Under the pieces are notes generated by a model. It worked only from the letters and a program-made list of their open reading frames with translations, ran no database searches and was not told where the DNA came from. From Closterium sp. Naga37s-1 (taxonomy: Eukaryota > Streptophyta > Zygnematophyceae > Desmidiales > Closteriaceae), in contig CANJKZ010000509.1 in assembly GCA_947471745.1 (NCBI GenBank), positions 208,501 to 272,500 on the forward strand: a stretch of DNA of 64,000 nt, read 5' to 3'. Positions 54,401 through 64,000 of the stretch are shown piece after piece (positions within the stretch are counted from its first letter, which is position 1; every line of letters starts with the position of its first letter). The position numbers and the translations under genes were made by a program.

Positions 54401-54468
54401 GCCACTTTCCGTTCGTCAAAGATTTTGGAGGTGGCAGTGCAAAGAATTCCCGAGTCGCTCTCATACAA

Positions 54469-54900
54469 TGTTACGATCAGAGAATGATCGACCCTAGGAT
54501 CACCTCGGGAAGGTTCGCACATGTTTGAGTAGTGGTGGGCCCTTGACCTCAATAGCAGAGTGAATGTAAAATGTTTGAGATGATTCAAACATGCAAATAC
54601 AGTGAGTACAAGTAGTAGTACAGAGGGAATACGAAACGACCTAGCTAGCCATGTACTCCAAGGGGTACATTCCCTTATTCGAATTCAAACCAACCGTGTG
54701 ACGCGTACTATTACGAAACTGTTCTCGCCAATTCCCTCGCTCCTGCAGCTGCCCGATGTCGTCTGCTCCGACGGTCCAGATCCGTTCTAACTGTCTGCGT
54801 CGCTTCGAGTCAACTCTGACTCGTCGCGTTCATTCTCGATACTGCGCGCTTCACTTGGCTGCTGTTAGGAGTGCACAATAGTATTTCACTATTCGTAACA
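54469..54900 (-). repeat. 5' LTR of Copia D
   Basis: 432 bp, about 95% identical to 48112-48543 with no length difference. Confidence 0.92.
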
Positions 54901-54971
54901 CCTTATACATTACATGGTGGATGCACGGATGTGAATGAGGGGATGAGAGGTGGGGTGCGTGATGGCTGCAA

Positions 54972-55090
54972 GGTTTGGAATGTGGCGACCACAAGTTTTG
55001 GAGTGTGATGGCATCAATGTTTGGAATGTGATGATAGCGATGTTTGGAATGTGATATCAGAAATGCTTGGATTGTGATGACAGCGATGAT
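54972..55090. repeat. Short tandem repeat, about 24-bp unit
   Basis: Five diverged copies of GTTTGGAATGTGATGACAGCGAT just right of Copia D. Confidence 0.8.
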
Positions 55091-56100
55091 GTAACATAAC
55101 TAGGGCTCTGTACCAATTACGAAACAACATGTGAAATACAAGTTCTGATACGGATTAATGAATAAGATATCGTAGGTATAAAAATAATATTGCTGTAAGA
55201 AAATAATGAAACATTGCAGACATTTGGTATAACAATATATGGTTATGATTTCTTCATTTGCAAAACAGTTTGCAAAGTATACATACATATGTGATGCAAT
55301 CAATTCGGAACTCCCATTTGACAAGCTTGTATTTACATATTAACGTTAGCACGCAAAACATGTTATGTTAGTATTACATTCAGTTTGGAGGTCTGCGTAA
55401 AATTTAGATCCTGAAAATTGATTTTATGATGGAACTGTATGCGTTTGTATGCAGTAAAGTGAAACCGTTTTTAGATTATGACACAGATTTTCAAGTAAAA
55501 TTGGACGAGAGATTAGTGTATTCGTCGCATCTTCTCGCCTTCTATGGGATGGATTTTATGATAGCATTATTGGGCACGCTTCGTCGTAAGTACTTGAGTG
55601 CAGATATTTGTGAATCAAATTTCAATTCAGGCATTCGAGAGAATCTGCAGTGCAGTTTTTTCGGATAGTCATGATCTGGTGCCAGGTTACCCCGAGTTGT
55701 CACTGACCGTTGACGAAACGCCCAATCGCCTGGTCAGCTCGGCCACTGAAATCTCCTTCGAGAAAAAGGTACTTCTTCGACATTGGTTCCAGCGTTCTTA
55801 TCTTCTGACACTCGCAGCACCATCTGGGGTGCAGCGCTTATCCAGGCACTCTAAACCCAATCTATCACTGCCAGTGTTGATCGGGTCGGGGCATACGTGC
55901 TTAGAGCTGTCCGCGAGGAAACTACTCGTAATAAATGAGCAACTAAATAATTTGCCACTTGGAAATAACCCTTTATGCGACAGGTGTGCGCACAATTTCA
56001 GGGGATTCTCTTCAACACTTGCATTAGATGTTCCTTGGTTTGCAAAGAACAACTAAAATTGCATGTGGCGGGACAAAGGTTGCTGGAACAACTACACACG
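55091..56100. other. AT-richer intergenic region
   Basis: Base composition is clearly lower in GC than elsewhere, especially 55100-55450. Two short plus frames (55426-55668 and 55598-56056) have no recognised domain. No gene is supported. Confidence 0.5.
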
Positions 56101-57980
56101 GTCCTCGCCAATTTCATCAATCCCTCCAATTTCACACCCCTGGGCATTCGTTTCAGGTTTACTCGAAATCAAGGGTCATTCGGACAGCTGAGGTTTGAAG
56201 TAGGAAGTTTTCCAGAACCCTCACGAGTCAGCAAGATTTTTTTTTTTTTTTTTTTTGGTGGATATAAGTATACAACGTGCATCCATACATCCGCAGTCGT
56301 AACTGTTTCTAGGAGGGCTAAATGATTCGAGAAACATTTCCCCCCTCTTCATCTCTACGGAGGTTGGAAAGCCACCCCACCATCTTCCCAAACTGCCTTG
56401 AAACCTGCCTTCCACGTCATCGAAGCTTCGCATTGGTACAATTTGCGCATGACATCCGCCTCGTCAGCTGCCAAATGACTCCAGTCACCTGTCTTTTTCG
56501 GAGCCCTCTTGCCAGCCACCCTTTTCCGAGCCCGGCTGTAGATCTTCACGTGTCTTGTGAAGCTCACCGCTATGCGCCGCAGTGCCCTTTTTGGCTGGAA
56601 CCGACTGCCCCTGAAAACCGCGTTACACCTCTCTAGCCAGACTTGGTGTGCTGTGATCGAGATGAAAGTCGCCTCCGGAAAACCCGTCGACGTGCTGCTT
56701 TTCTGGAACATCATGTCTCCGAGGCTCTCCATGCACCTGCCCGGGTTCATACATCGTACTGCCCTCTTCATCACCCCCACCACTGGTTGTATCGTGGGGC
56801 AGCTGAAAAGGCAATGGTCCTGTGACTCCACCTCCCCGCAATGAACACAGCGCGCCCTCGTGCCCAGGAACGGAAGTCTCTCCCCCACCTTCAGGTTGTT
56901 GCTGTGCACTCTCAGCACCACTTCCCGTGCCCTGGCTGGGGTTGCAAGTGAGTCACGAATCTTGATGGCTCTCCTCCAATCAATCTTTCTCCCCCTCCTT
57001 TCCTCCCACTGCAGTTGTTGTTTGGGCTGAGCAGGTGAAGGCCTCATTGCCCTTCGCAGTTGTCTTAGTTCAGCTCGTTCCCCCTTATCGCAGATTGGCG
57101 AGTGCAGCAGTCGTGACCTCGGGTCGCCCAGTAAGCCACGCATCCTCCCCTCTATGACCGCCATAGGTGTGGCGATTAAATGGTCGACCGATACCACACT
57201 GGCCTACTCCAACGCAGATATGTGACCCTTCTTGTCAACTTCCGCCCGCTTTCCATATAGCACACCGTTAACCGTGTACTCCAGTGTGTAGTAGAAAAAC
57301 TCCCTCGGCCTGTACGACGGTATTCGCACCAGCCGTGACTCCCTGAAAACCTCCTCTGCAGTCAGCTGAGTGAGTAACATGTCTTTCCAGCTCTGCGGCG
57401 TTGCCTCCCACGCTTTCCGGGCCCACTTTCGTTGGTCGATTCCCCCCAGCTCCTGTTCCAGAGTGGCGTCACACTTGACGGTTCTGCTGCCGTCGCGGTT
57501 TTTCTTCAGCAAGTCCCCCAAGCGAACACCCTTCAATTAGTGCGAGCCCGCCTGATTTCCGAAGGGCGACCGTCCTCTGAAAAAGATTTTCCGGTTGAAT
57601 AGCAGTTGCTCCTCCTCCGCATCCCATCTGTGCGCAGGGTCGCCCATGGTCAAGATCTTTGAGTCCCAAAGGGCTTTAACAGCTGCCTTCCATCTTGTCC
57701 CTCCTCCCAACCAGTGGTTCAGAATCGAAGGGTGGGCGTAGACCGTCGCCAGGCCGAGCGGGAAACCTGCCGCCCTCTCCCATAACCAGACTCTCACCGG
57801 TTCTTGCAGCGGAAGATCCAGTCTATGCGCTGCAATCACTAAGGGAGAATTTCGCGAGGTCGACATGAGCCCGAAGAATGTCATGAGTAGCCTTTAGTCA
57901 CCGAATGTTTGATCCCTAAATCCAGAAACGGTCAAGGGTGATTTGCTGAAAATATCAGGGGACGTGAAATTGGCGAGGAC
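56101..57980. mobile_element. Inverted-repeat element enclosing a LINE 3' fragment
   Basis: Ends GTCCTCGCCAATTTCA... and, inverted, ...GTGAAATTGGCGAGGAC. The left 110 bp and right 170 bp match the 326-bp unit at 58318-58643. Between them is a minus-strand LINE fragment with poly(A). No target duplication was found. Confidence 0.65.
56237..57884 (-). mobile_element. 5'-truncated LINE (ORF2 C-terminus with zf-RVT and poly(A))
   Basis: Minus-strand fragment. A 20-base T run at 56237-56256 is the poly(A) tail. Upstream of it are three frames: 57884-57537 (RWKAAVKALWDSKI), 57536-57204 (KWARKAWEATPQSWKDML) and 57197-56355. The last has VLRVHSNNLKVGERLPFLGT and CVHCGEVESQDHCLFSCP, the zf-RVT zinc motif of plant LINEs. 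Endonuclease and RT are missing, as in typical 5' truncation. Frame changes separate the three pieces, so it is inactive. Confidence 0.82.
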
Positions 57981-58317
57981 ACGGTGTACATAGAAAGCTA
58001 TTTAATGATACAATCGTATGTGATTTGATAACCGTCTGATACAGAGAATTTACATGCAAGATGGGCTGATGAGTTTTGTTGATATTATTGTTTCTGTGTA
58101 TGTTTGATGGAGAGTTCACACTTTCTTTGTACATTTACATGATGGTGACGGATGCAGCAGTACACCTTGTTGTTGCCTGAGATTAAAGAAGAATGGAACT
58201 TAGTCGAAATGAGATTTGTGTCGACAATCGAGTGTAGAACCCGTGTGAGACAAATAATGTACTGTGGTGCTGTATTCCGCGAACTTTTGCGACGCAGCGG
58301 ATATGTCTGTACACCAA
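57981..58317. other. Spacer between the two inverted-repeat units
   Basis: AT-richer, no coding or structural signal recognised. Confidence 0.5.
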
Positions 58318-58643
58318 GTCCTCGCCAACTTCACTATGGCCAATTTCACCCCCCTGTGTATTCGTTTTAAATTTACCCGAGTTTGAGGGTTGTTTCAAAC
58401 ACTTTGGTTTTAAGGAAAGCAACGACTGGGACTACGCACATGAGTTAGTGGAAAAACAAAAGAAACATGGTCGCAGTGGAAGATTCAGTCCTTGCGTTGC
58501 GGTCTCAACGTCAGAAGGGGCAAACATCGAAACGTCACAATGCCTCGGATAGCCTCTAGTTCGGGGGTGTCTTACCCCCTATAGCCAAATAAGGTCAGTT
58601 TGGCTTTAAGTAAGAACTGACGGGGCGTGAAATTGGCGAGGAC
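58318..58643. mobile_element. 326-bp inverted-repeat unit related to 56101-57980
   Basis: TIR-like ends GTCCTCGCCAACTTCAC and GTGAAATTGGCGAGGAC (one mismatch in 17). The flanking TACAC strings may extend the repeat. Its right half matches the right part of 56101-57980, including bases that are LINE coding there (GCAGTGGAAGATTCAGTC against GCAGCGGAAGATCCAGTC). It therefore looks like an internally deleted relative rather than an empty site. Confidence 0.65.
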
Positions 58644-58649
58644 TGTGTG

Positions 58650-60186
58650 TAACCCCAAGGACGGTGAACAATTCAGATTAGACCACACAAATAACAAAAA
58701 TCAGGATTTGCTATGATGTTCCTTGGCTTTTCCTTTTCTGACAGCAAAACAACACTGCGTTTCCCACCGCTCGTCCAACACAGCCATCGCACGCGTGCCT
58801 CAAGGCGATCCATCCGCTGTCATCGTCTCGTTTTTCTGTCCTTGTCGTATCACGCCGCCCTCTCTCACCGTCTCCGTCCGTCTCCATCGCACAAGCTTCC
58901 GTGTGGTTGCTGCTGGTGGGGTATGCCAAGGGACAGGTGGCAAGGGAACAACGTAGCTCCATAGTTCGGGAGCGTGGGATGCGTCTCCGCCTGGGGTAAT
59001 TCCTAAGCCTCAGTCGCCATGGCGGCCTTAGGATAAGCCGGGAGAAGCAGCGAGTTTCCATCGGGTCGCCTTCTAGATCTTACGGTGCACGCAGAAAGCC
59101 GTGGTCTTTCCTCTCTCTGGTACGTCTCGCTCGGAGAATCTACGAGAACCTTTTTTAGGTTACCCGCAGTTTCGCCTGCCTCCACAAGCAAGGGATTCCA
59201 TAGACCGTGATTGTACAAGGCCTGTCCCCACTGCCGCGATTTCATCATCGTCGTCTCTTTCGCACCCTCGCTCCCCCTTCTCTGCTTCACCCCTATCCCC
59301 CACTGTCAATCTCTCTCTATCTATCTCGCTCTCTCCTCCCGATCTCGCTGTTTCCTCACAAACCCCCTTTGTTTCCAATCCTTTTTTTTAAGGCGCGATC
59401 TTTCATTAGGGTTCCGCGACAGAAACCGGAGTAGTGACTACCGAGAGCCGCTCCTTTCGAGCCTGATTTCTATAATCGATTCAGTTTCCCGACCTCTCGT
59501 TAATTGCAAACGGTCCCCCTCCCCATCCATCCCTGCTGCACATCCCTCCTAGCGGAATCCGCTCTCCTTCTCCCCTTCTCCCCACCTTGCTTCCATTATT
59601 CCGTCACCCCTCACCTGCCCTCAGCGATCCCGTCCTTCTTTCTCACCCTTTCTCCTTACCTATTTTCACCCCCGGATCCTTCCCCCCATCCCCCTCCCCC
59701 CCACCCTCCCTCATCTCACCCGCCCGCCCCTCTTCACCGCACAGTCGTCATCGCGTTGGGGCCTCTGGTGCATGACTGGGAACGAACGAACTCTAATTCG
59801 GCTCGCGCGCTGTTGTTCTGACGTTAGATCCGCGTCCTTAGCATTCGTGACGGATTCCGCCAGCTGCTCCAGCACGCCAGTCGTCAGACAAGCCGGCAAT
59901 CAACGGCCAAGGATTTGTGACGGATAGATCACAACCGTAGAACGACCGTAGCACAAACTGAAACAGAGAGATAGTTGCGTGAGCTTCTTCCAGTCTGTGT
60001 GTGCCAACTGCCACCGTACACGCCTCCCTTACGACTATAAGACACCACTGCAGTTTCCCCTTCTCGTCTTTCTTCCGCCGGTTTTCCCGCTCTCCTCCTC
60101 CGCGGTCCCTTGCGCCTCGACCGCGCGGGCGATCTGTGTTTCGCCTGCTTCTCCGACCGCCCCAGCGCGGGCCCCCTCCGCGGTGA
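58650..60186 (+). promoter_or_regulatory. Upstream region of the right-hand gene
   Basis: CT-rich, no long frame. It may hold the promoter and one or more 5' exons of the frame that follows: a TATA-like CTATAAGA near 60035 and a frame 59979-60359 (SFFQSVCANCHRTRLPYDY) are candidates. Nothing here is certain. Confidence 0.3.
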
Positions 60187-63100
60187 TTCCCGCCCGCGGA
60201 CGCGCTGGCCCCCAGTCTCCGCGCGCTGCTGTCGGTAGACGCGGGCGCGGGCGCGAACGCGGGCGCGGGCGCAGTGGCGAACACGGATTCCGCTGGGGCG
60301 CACGTTGCGAAGCGGCGGAAGATCAAAGACGGAGGGTGGAGCAAGGGCCCGGGGAGTGATCACTCCGCGGAGTTGGATGCGCGGGGTGGGGTGGGCGATG
60401 GTACGGCTGGCGCCCTTGCCGGCGGTACTGCTGCTAGGCCGACAGCGGTGATCGCGGCGCGAGTGGAGAGAGGAGGAGGAGTAGGAGGAGGAGGAGGAAG
60501 AAGGGGGGGAGGGGAGGGAGGAGGAGAAGGAGGAGGAGGAGGAGGAAGAAGGGGGGGAGGGGTGGGAGGAGGAGAACGAGGAGGAGGAGGAGGAGAAGGA
60601 AGCAGGGAGACGGAGAGGGGGAGTAGGAGGGAAGGCGAGGCTGAGTTGGAAGAAGGGTGGGGAGAAGAGGTGCAGAGGGTTGGGTACTCGGGGAGTGATA
60701 TTCAAGGAGGAGGGGAAGCAGAGGGGCGGCAGGAAGGGAAGCTTATATTATCCGATCCTGGTGGTGGGGGTGGTGGGGGTGGTGCTGCTGCCGTTGCTGC
60801 TACTGCCGCTGCTCCGCAGTTGATGCCTCATTCATCGTCCCATAGCTGTGTGGAAGTGGCGCGGCATGAGCTGGTAAGGAGCGGTGCTGAGCGGTGCGCG
60901 CCTGCTGCCGCCGCCGCCGCTGCCGCCGCTGCTGCTGCCGCTACAGAGAGAGGCAGGCATGGTCTGTGGAGCCTGGACAGGTATATTGAAGAAGCCCAAG
61001 AAGGCGCTGGGTATGTGGAGCAAGCAGCTGGGGGGGCGAGGTCTGCTCTGGAGAGCATCAGAAGCTGTCGGATGGCGGCACGAGACAGTGGCAGTGGGGG
61101 GTGTGAGGGAGGAGGCACAGTAGGGGTAGACGGACGGAGGAGTGGTGAAGCGGCAGTGGTGGGAGAAGAAGGAGGGTTGTTTGACGGGCCTGTGTCCTCC
61201 ACTGGAGTGGTGAAGGGGGGTTGTTTAACGGCAGAGACGACAGCAGCAGACCTACATGCACCCTCTGCTGCCGCCACGCCACCTGCACTAGACGCACGAG
61301 CTCTAGCCACTCTCTCTACGGAGCTAGGCATACCTTCCGTCTCCCCTCATCCCTCTCAACCGGACTCCATCCCCGCTTGTCTCATTCCTGTGGCCTCTGT
61401 CTCGCCTGCAGAGCATAAAGCCAGCAAGGCCCTGTCTGCTGCTGCTGCAGCTGTGGTGGCTGCGTCTGCAGCAGCAGAGGCAGCGGCGGGAGAGAGGGGT
61501 AAAACGGCAGGAGCAGCAGAGGCGGCAGGGGCGGCAGGGGCGGGAGGGGCAGCAGGTGCGGCAGAGCGCCAGTTTCATGGTCTAGGAGGAGGGCATGACG
61601 CGCTGTTTCTGTTGCTGGAGCAAGGGACGGGAGCAACGCAGAAGATGCAGCCGGGTGGTGCTGTCGGGGCCACTGGCACGTTAGGGGCGGGAAGGACCTT
61701 AGAAACGCCTCAAATGCCGTTTACTGGGGCGTTACGGGTTGACGACTTGCAAAGGAGTGAGGCAGGGAGGGCGCTTGGGCGTGGGGATGAAGGCGGGGTT
61801 GGGGATGCGAGAGGGGAGGGGAGTGCAGCAGCAGGGTATCCTTATCAAAAGTGGCAAGAGCTCCAGCGGGAGCAGAGGGAGCAAAGGGAGGAGAGGGAGC
61901 AGAAGGAGCAGAGGGAGGGGGACGGAGCACGTGTGAGGGCTGTACGGCAGTTGACAGAAGGGTCGGAGGTGGGAGGAGAAGCTGTTGCTGCCGTTGCCGC
62001 TGCTGCTGGTTTTGGCGGCGGCGGCAGTGGCAGTGGCAGTGGTGCTGGTGGTGGTGGTGGTGGTGGTGGTGGCGGTGGTGGTGGTGGTGACAGAGGCGGT
62101 GACGCAGGGCCAGCGAGGGGGCGATATGGAGAGGCAGGTGCGGAGCGCAAGGCGAGTGGGGGCTTGAATGGTGTGTGCGGGGCAAGCCACGTGGTTCCGC
62201 CCTGGCCCACTGCTGCCAATGCCCCTGCCTGGCCTCCACCCTCTAATACCCCTCCGTGGCCCCCGGGTTCCGACGCCCCTCCCTGGCCTCCCTCTTCTGA
62301 CGCTCCTCCCTGGCTTCCTGCCTCCAACGCCCGTCTCTCCTCCAATACGCCTCCCTGGCCTCCCGCTGCCAACGCCCCTGCCTGCCCCCCTGCTGCGAAC
62401 GCCCCCCTCTCCTCCAATACCGCTCCCTGGCCTTCTGCCGCTGGCGCACCTCCCTCCTTACAAGAGTCTCCCTGGCCTTTCCCTGGTGGTCCTGTGTCCC
62501 CATGGCCGCCTGTCTCGCAGGCTCAGCCGCAGCGCGGCAGGCAGGCGGACGGGCAGGAGCAGAGGCAGGGGGAGAGGGAAGGAGAGAGGGAGGAGAGAAA
62601 GGAGGAGAAGATTGAAGGGGCGAGGGAGGAGGGGAGGGAGGGGCAGGTGAGCAGGAAAGTGATGGGTGGAGTTGGGAGTGGTGGGGTGCAGGACGCATGG
62701 GGGGCGTCTGGGAGAGAGGCGGGTGGTGCAGGGAAGACGGTAGCAGACACTCCCGCATGGATGATGGGAGGCTCTTGGGGGGCGAGCGCAGATGCAGCAG
62801 GGCACGGAGCACAGGGGGCGCAGGGGACAGAGGGGAAACAGCGGACACAGGTTTCGCAAGGTGCAGCAGGGAAGACGGCGGCAGGCACTCCCGCATGGAT
62901 GATGGGAGGTTCTTGGGGGGCCAGCGCAGATGCAGGAGGGCAGGCGGGTCAAGGGGCACAGGGGGCACAGGGGGCACAGGGTGCGACAGGGAAGGCTCCG
63001 GCCTGGATGATGGGAGGGTCTTGGGGGGCAAGCGCAGATGTAGGAGGTCAGGCGGAGGGGGGACAGGGTGCAGCAGGGAAGACGGCAGCAAGCACTCCGG

Positions 63101-64000
63101 CATGGATGATGGGAGGATCCTGGGGGGCGAGCGCAGATGCAGGAGGACAGACAGCACAGGGCGCACAGGGCGCAGCAGGAGCAGCAGGAAAGACGGCAGC
63201 AGGCACTCCCGCATGGATGATGGGAGGATCCTGGGGGGCCAGCGCGGATGCAGGAGGACAGGGCGCACAGGCCGCACAGGGGGCACAGGGTGCTGCAGGA
63301 GCAGCCGGAGCGGCAGCAGCAGGGGGAGCAGGAGCAGGGGCAGCAGGAGCGATGAGATGGGCTCCTCCCAAGGGCGCTCTGCCTGCGAGTCTTCTCTCTC
63401 TGCTGGACGATTTTCCTGGAGTTTCTTCTCCGGGCAAGGCGGTTGGTGAATGGACCTGCAAGGAGGTAGTGGTGAAGAGTGGAGGGGGGACAGCCGAGGG
63501 AGGACGGGGGGAATGGGGTGGTGTGGGTGTGGCTGGGAGCGGTAGAGGGGAAGGGGCGTGGGGAGAGGCAGGGGGTGTGAGGCTGGGGAGTGGAAGAGAG
63601 GGGGGCGTGAGGGATGAAACTCAGGTGGACGAGAATTTCGCGGCTGGAGTGCTGCTCGGTTCGGAGCGGTTGAAAGGGGTCCGTGATGGGGCCGGGGGAG
63701 CCGAGTTGTGTGCTGAGAGGTTGGGAGGGGATGGAAGGGGAGAGGGGGAAGCTAGCAGGAGACAGTTGGAGGGGGAAGGGGAGGGGTTAGAGGGACGGCA
63801 GGCGGAACAGGAGGAATCGGATTGGGATTCAGGGTCGGAATGGGATTCAGATTGGGAGTCGGATGGGGGAGGGGAGGAGGAGAGGAGGGAGAGGAGGGAG
63901 AAGGGAGGAGAGGCGCAGGGCGGAATGAGTGCATCAGAGGGAGCAGCAAGAGGAGACGGAACGGGTGATGAAGTCACGGCGGCTGACATTGTTGCACGCA
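60187..64000 (+). CDS. Unrecognised Ala/Gly/Pro-rich protein, partial
   Basis: One reading frame stays open for about 1,270 codons to the right edge. I do not recognise the family. The 5' end is unsettled: the frame may start after an intron with acceptor TCGGTAG near 60239, or at the first in-frame ATG at 60823. Visible features in order are an NLS-like KRRKIK (about 60310), Gly/Glu-rich stretches, poly-Ala (about 60905), a Glu/Arg/Gln coil-like segment (QREQREQREEREQKEQREG, about 61864), poly-Gly (about 62045), a Pro/Trp repeat (NTPPWPPGSDAPPWPP, 62200-62520), five copies of TPAWMMGGSWGAS (62749-63240), and an acidic Ser/Asp/Glu tail. The opposite strand also has long frames, but they are repeat shadows. 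Probably a nuclear protein (inference). Confidence 0.5.
62740..63290 (+). repeat. Coding repeat TPAWMMGGSWGASADAGGQ, five copies
   Basis: Units of about 100-140 bp at roughly 62749, 62887, 63001, 63097 and 63205. The core of 13 residues is invariant except for one Ala-Pro-Ala start (APAWMMGG). The linkers are Gln/Gly/Ala of variable length, which argues for protein-level conservation of the core. Confidence 0.85.

Larger units (their letters stand above)
48112..54900 (-). mobile_element. Ty1/copia LTR retrotransposon D, broken
   Basis: 6.8-kb element with 432-bp LTRs (48112-48543 and 54469-54900; TGTTAC...CGTAACA). It has a primer site resembling the initiator Met-tRNA site (minus strand TTGTATGAGAGC, 54457-54468) and a polypurine tract AGTGAAGGGGGA next to the 3' LTR. 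Flanks are CCCTA and CCTTA, a 5-bp duplication with one difference. Gag-like sequence lies at about 54.4-53.0 kb, the protease/GAG-pre-integrase region at about 52.8-51.4 kb, integrase at about 51.4-50.5 kb, RT at about 50.2-49.2 kb and RNase H at about 49.1-48.6 kb. LTRs differ at about 22 positions (about 95% identity), so it is older than A or C. The coding region has on the order of eight breaks. Confidence 0.9.

Noticed and set aside
61693-61710. AAACGCCTCAAATG resembling half a palindrome in the right-hand gene
   Set aside because: Only one weak arm, in coding sequence and without flanking duplication; likely chance.
62243-63286. Minus-strand 347-residue Pro/Leu/Arg-rich frame
   Set aside because: Shadow of the repeated plus-strand frame, which shows drifting linkers around a constant protein core.

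Overview
The window looks like nuclear DNA of a streptophyte (land-plant or charophyte-algal lineage). The grounds are a plant-type tomosyn/LLGL WD40 protein ending in an R-SNARE, a plant-type SGP1/Spg1-class small GTPase, plant-style LINEs with a C-terminal zf-RVT domain, and Ty1/copia elements primed by initiator Met-tRNA. The high GC content, the Ala/Gly/Ser-rich low-complexity inserts in proteins and the T/C-rich introns would suit a zygnematophyte alga or a bryophyte, but the species cannot be fixed from the sequence alone.

Layout. 1-12.9 kb is a nest of three LTR elements. Copia A (+, looks whole inside the window, 5' LTR off the left edge) sits in Copia B (-). A short non-autonomous element C (-, 1.53 kb, apparently identical LTRs, TSD AGAAC) also sits in B. 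At 13.5 kb is a complete 347-bp miniature LTR element (139-bp LTRs, TSD CGTCG), with a solo LTR of the same family at 47.5 kb (TSD GCGGA). A decayed LINE with an apparently inverted internal segment fills about 15.4-21.1 kb. Two PIF/Harbinger-like MITEs lie at 22.2-22.7 kb (TSD TTA) and 46.0-46.4 kb (TSD TAA). A 432-bp-LTR copia, D (-, broken), occupies 48.1-54.9 kb. At 56.1-58.6 kb are a 5'-truncated LINE and two related inverted-repeat units.

Host genes. (1) A tomosyn/LLGL homologue, +, 22962-40945, about 23 exons and roughly 1,900 residues, a SNARE regulator of exocytosis. (2) A convergent SGP1-type GTPase, -, 45393-42158, six exons, 506 residues. (3) An unrecognised long Ala/Gly/Pro-rich frame, +, from about 60.2 kb to the right edge, with an NLS-like basic patch and five repeats of a TPAWMMGGSWGAS motif.

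The most unusual signal is in the two recognised host genes. About half of the tomosyn exons have one or more nearby partial tandem copies. An 18-bp palindrome, consensus TTTTGAGNCGNCTCAAAA, lies at or near many of the duplication junctions. Its two variable positions change together (GGCGCC, GACGTC, GTCGAC), so the symmetry is kept. The same palindromes, with an intronic duplication, occur in the GTPase gene. I found none in the transposon regions. This looks like the trace of a recurrent duplication process or an uncharacterised palindromic element, and it is my leading candidate for something undescribed.
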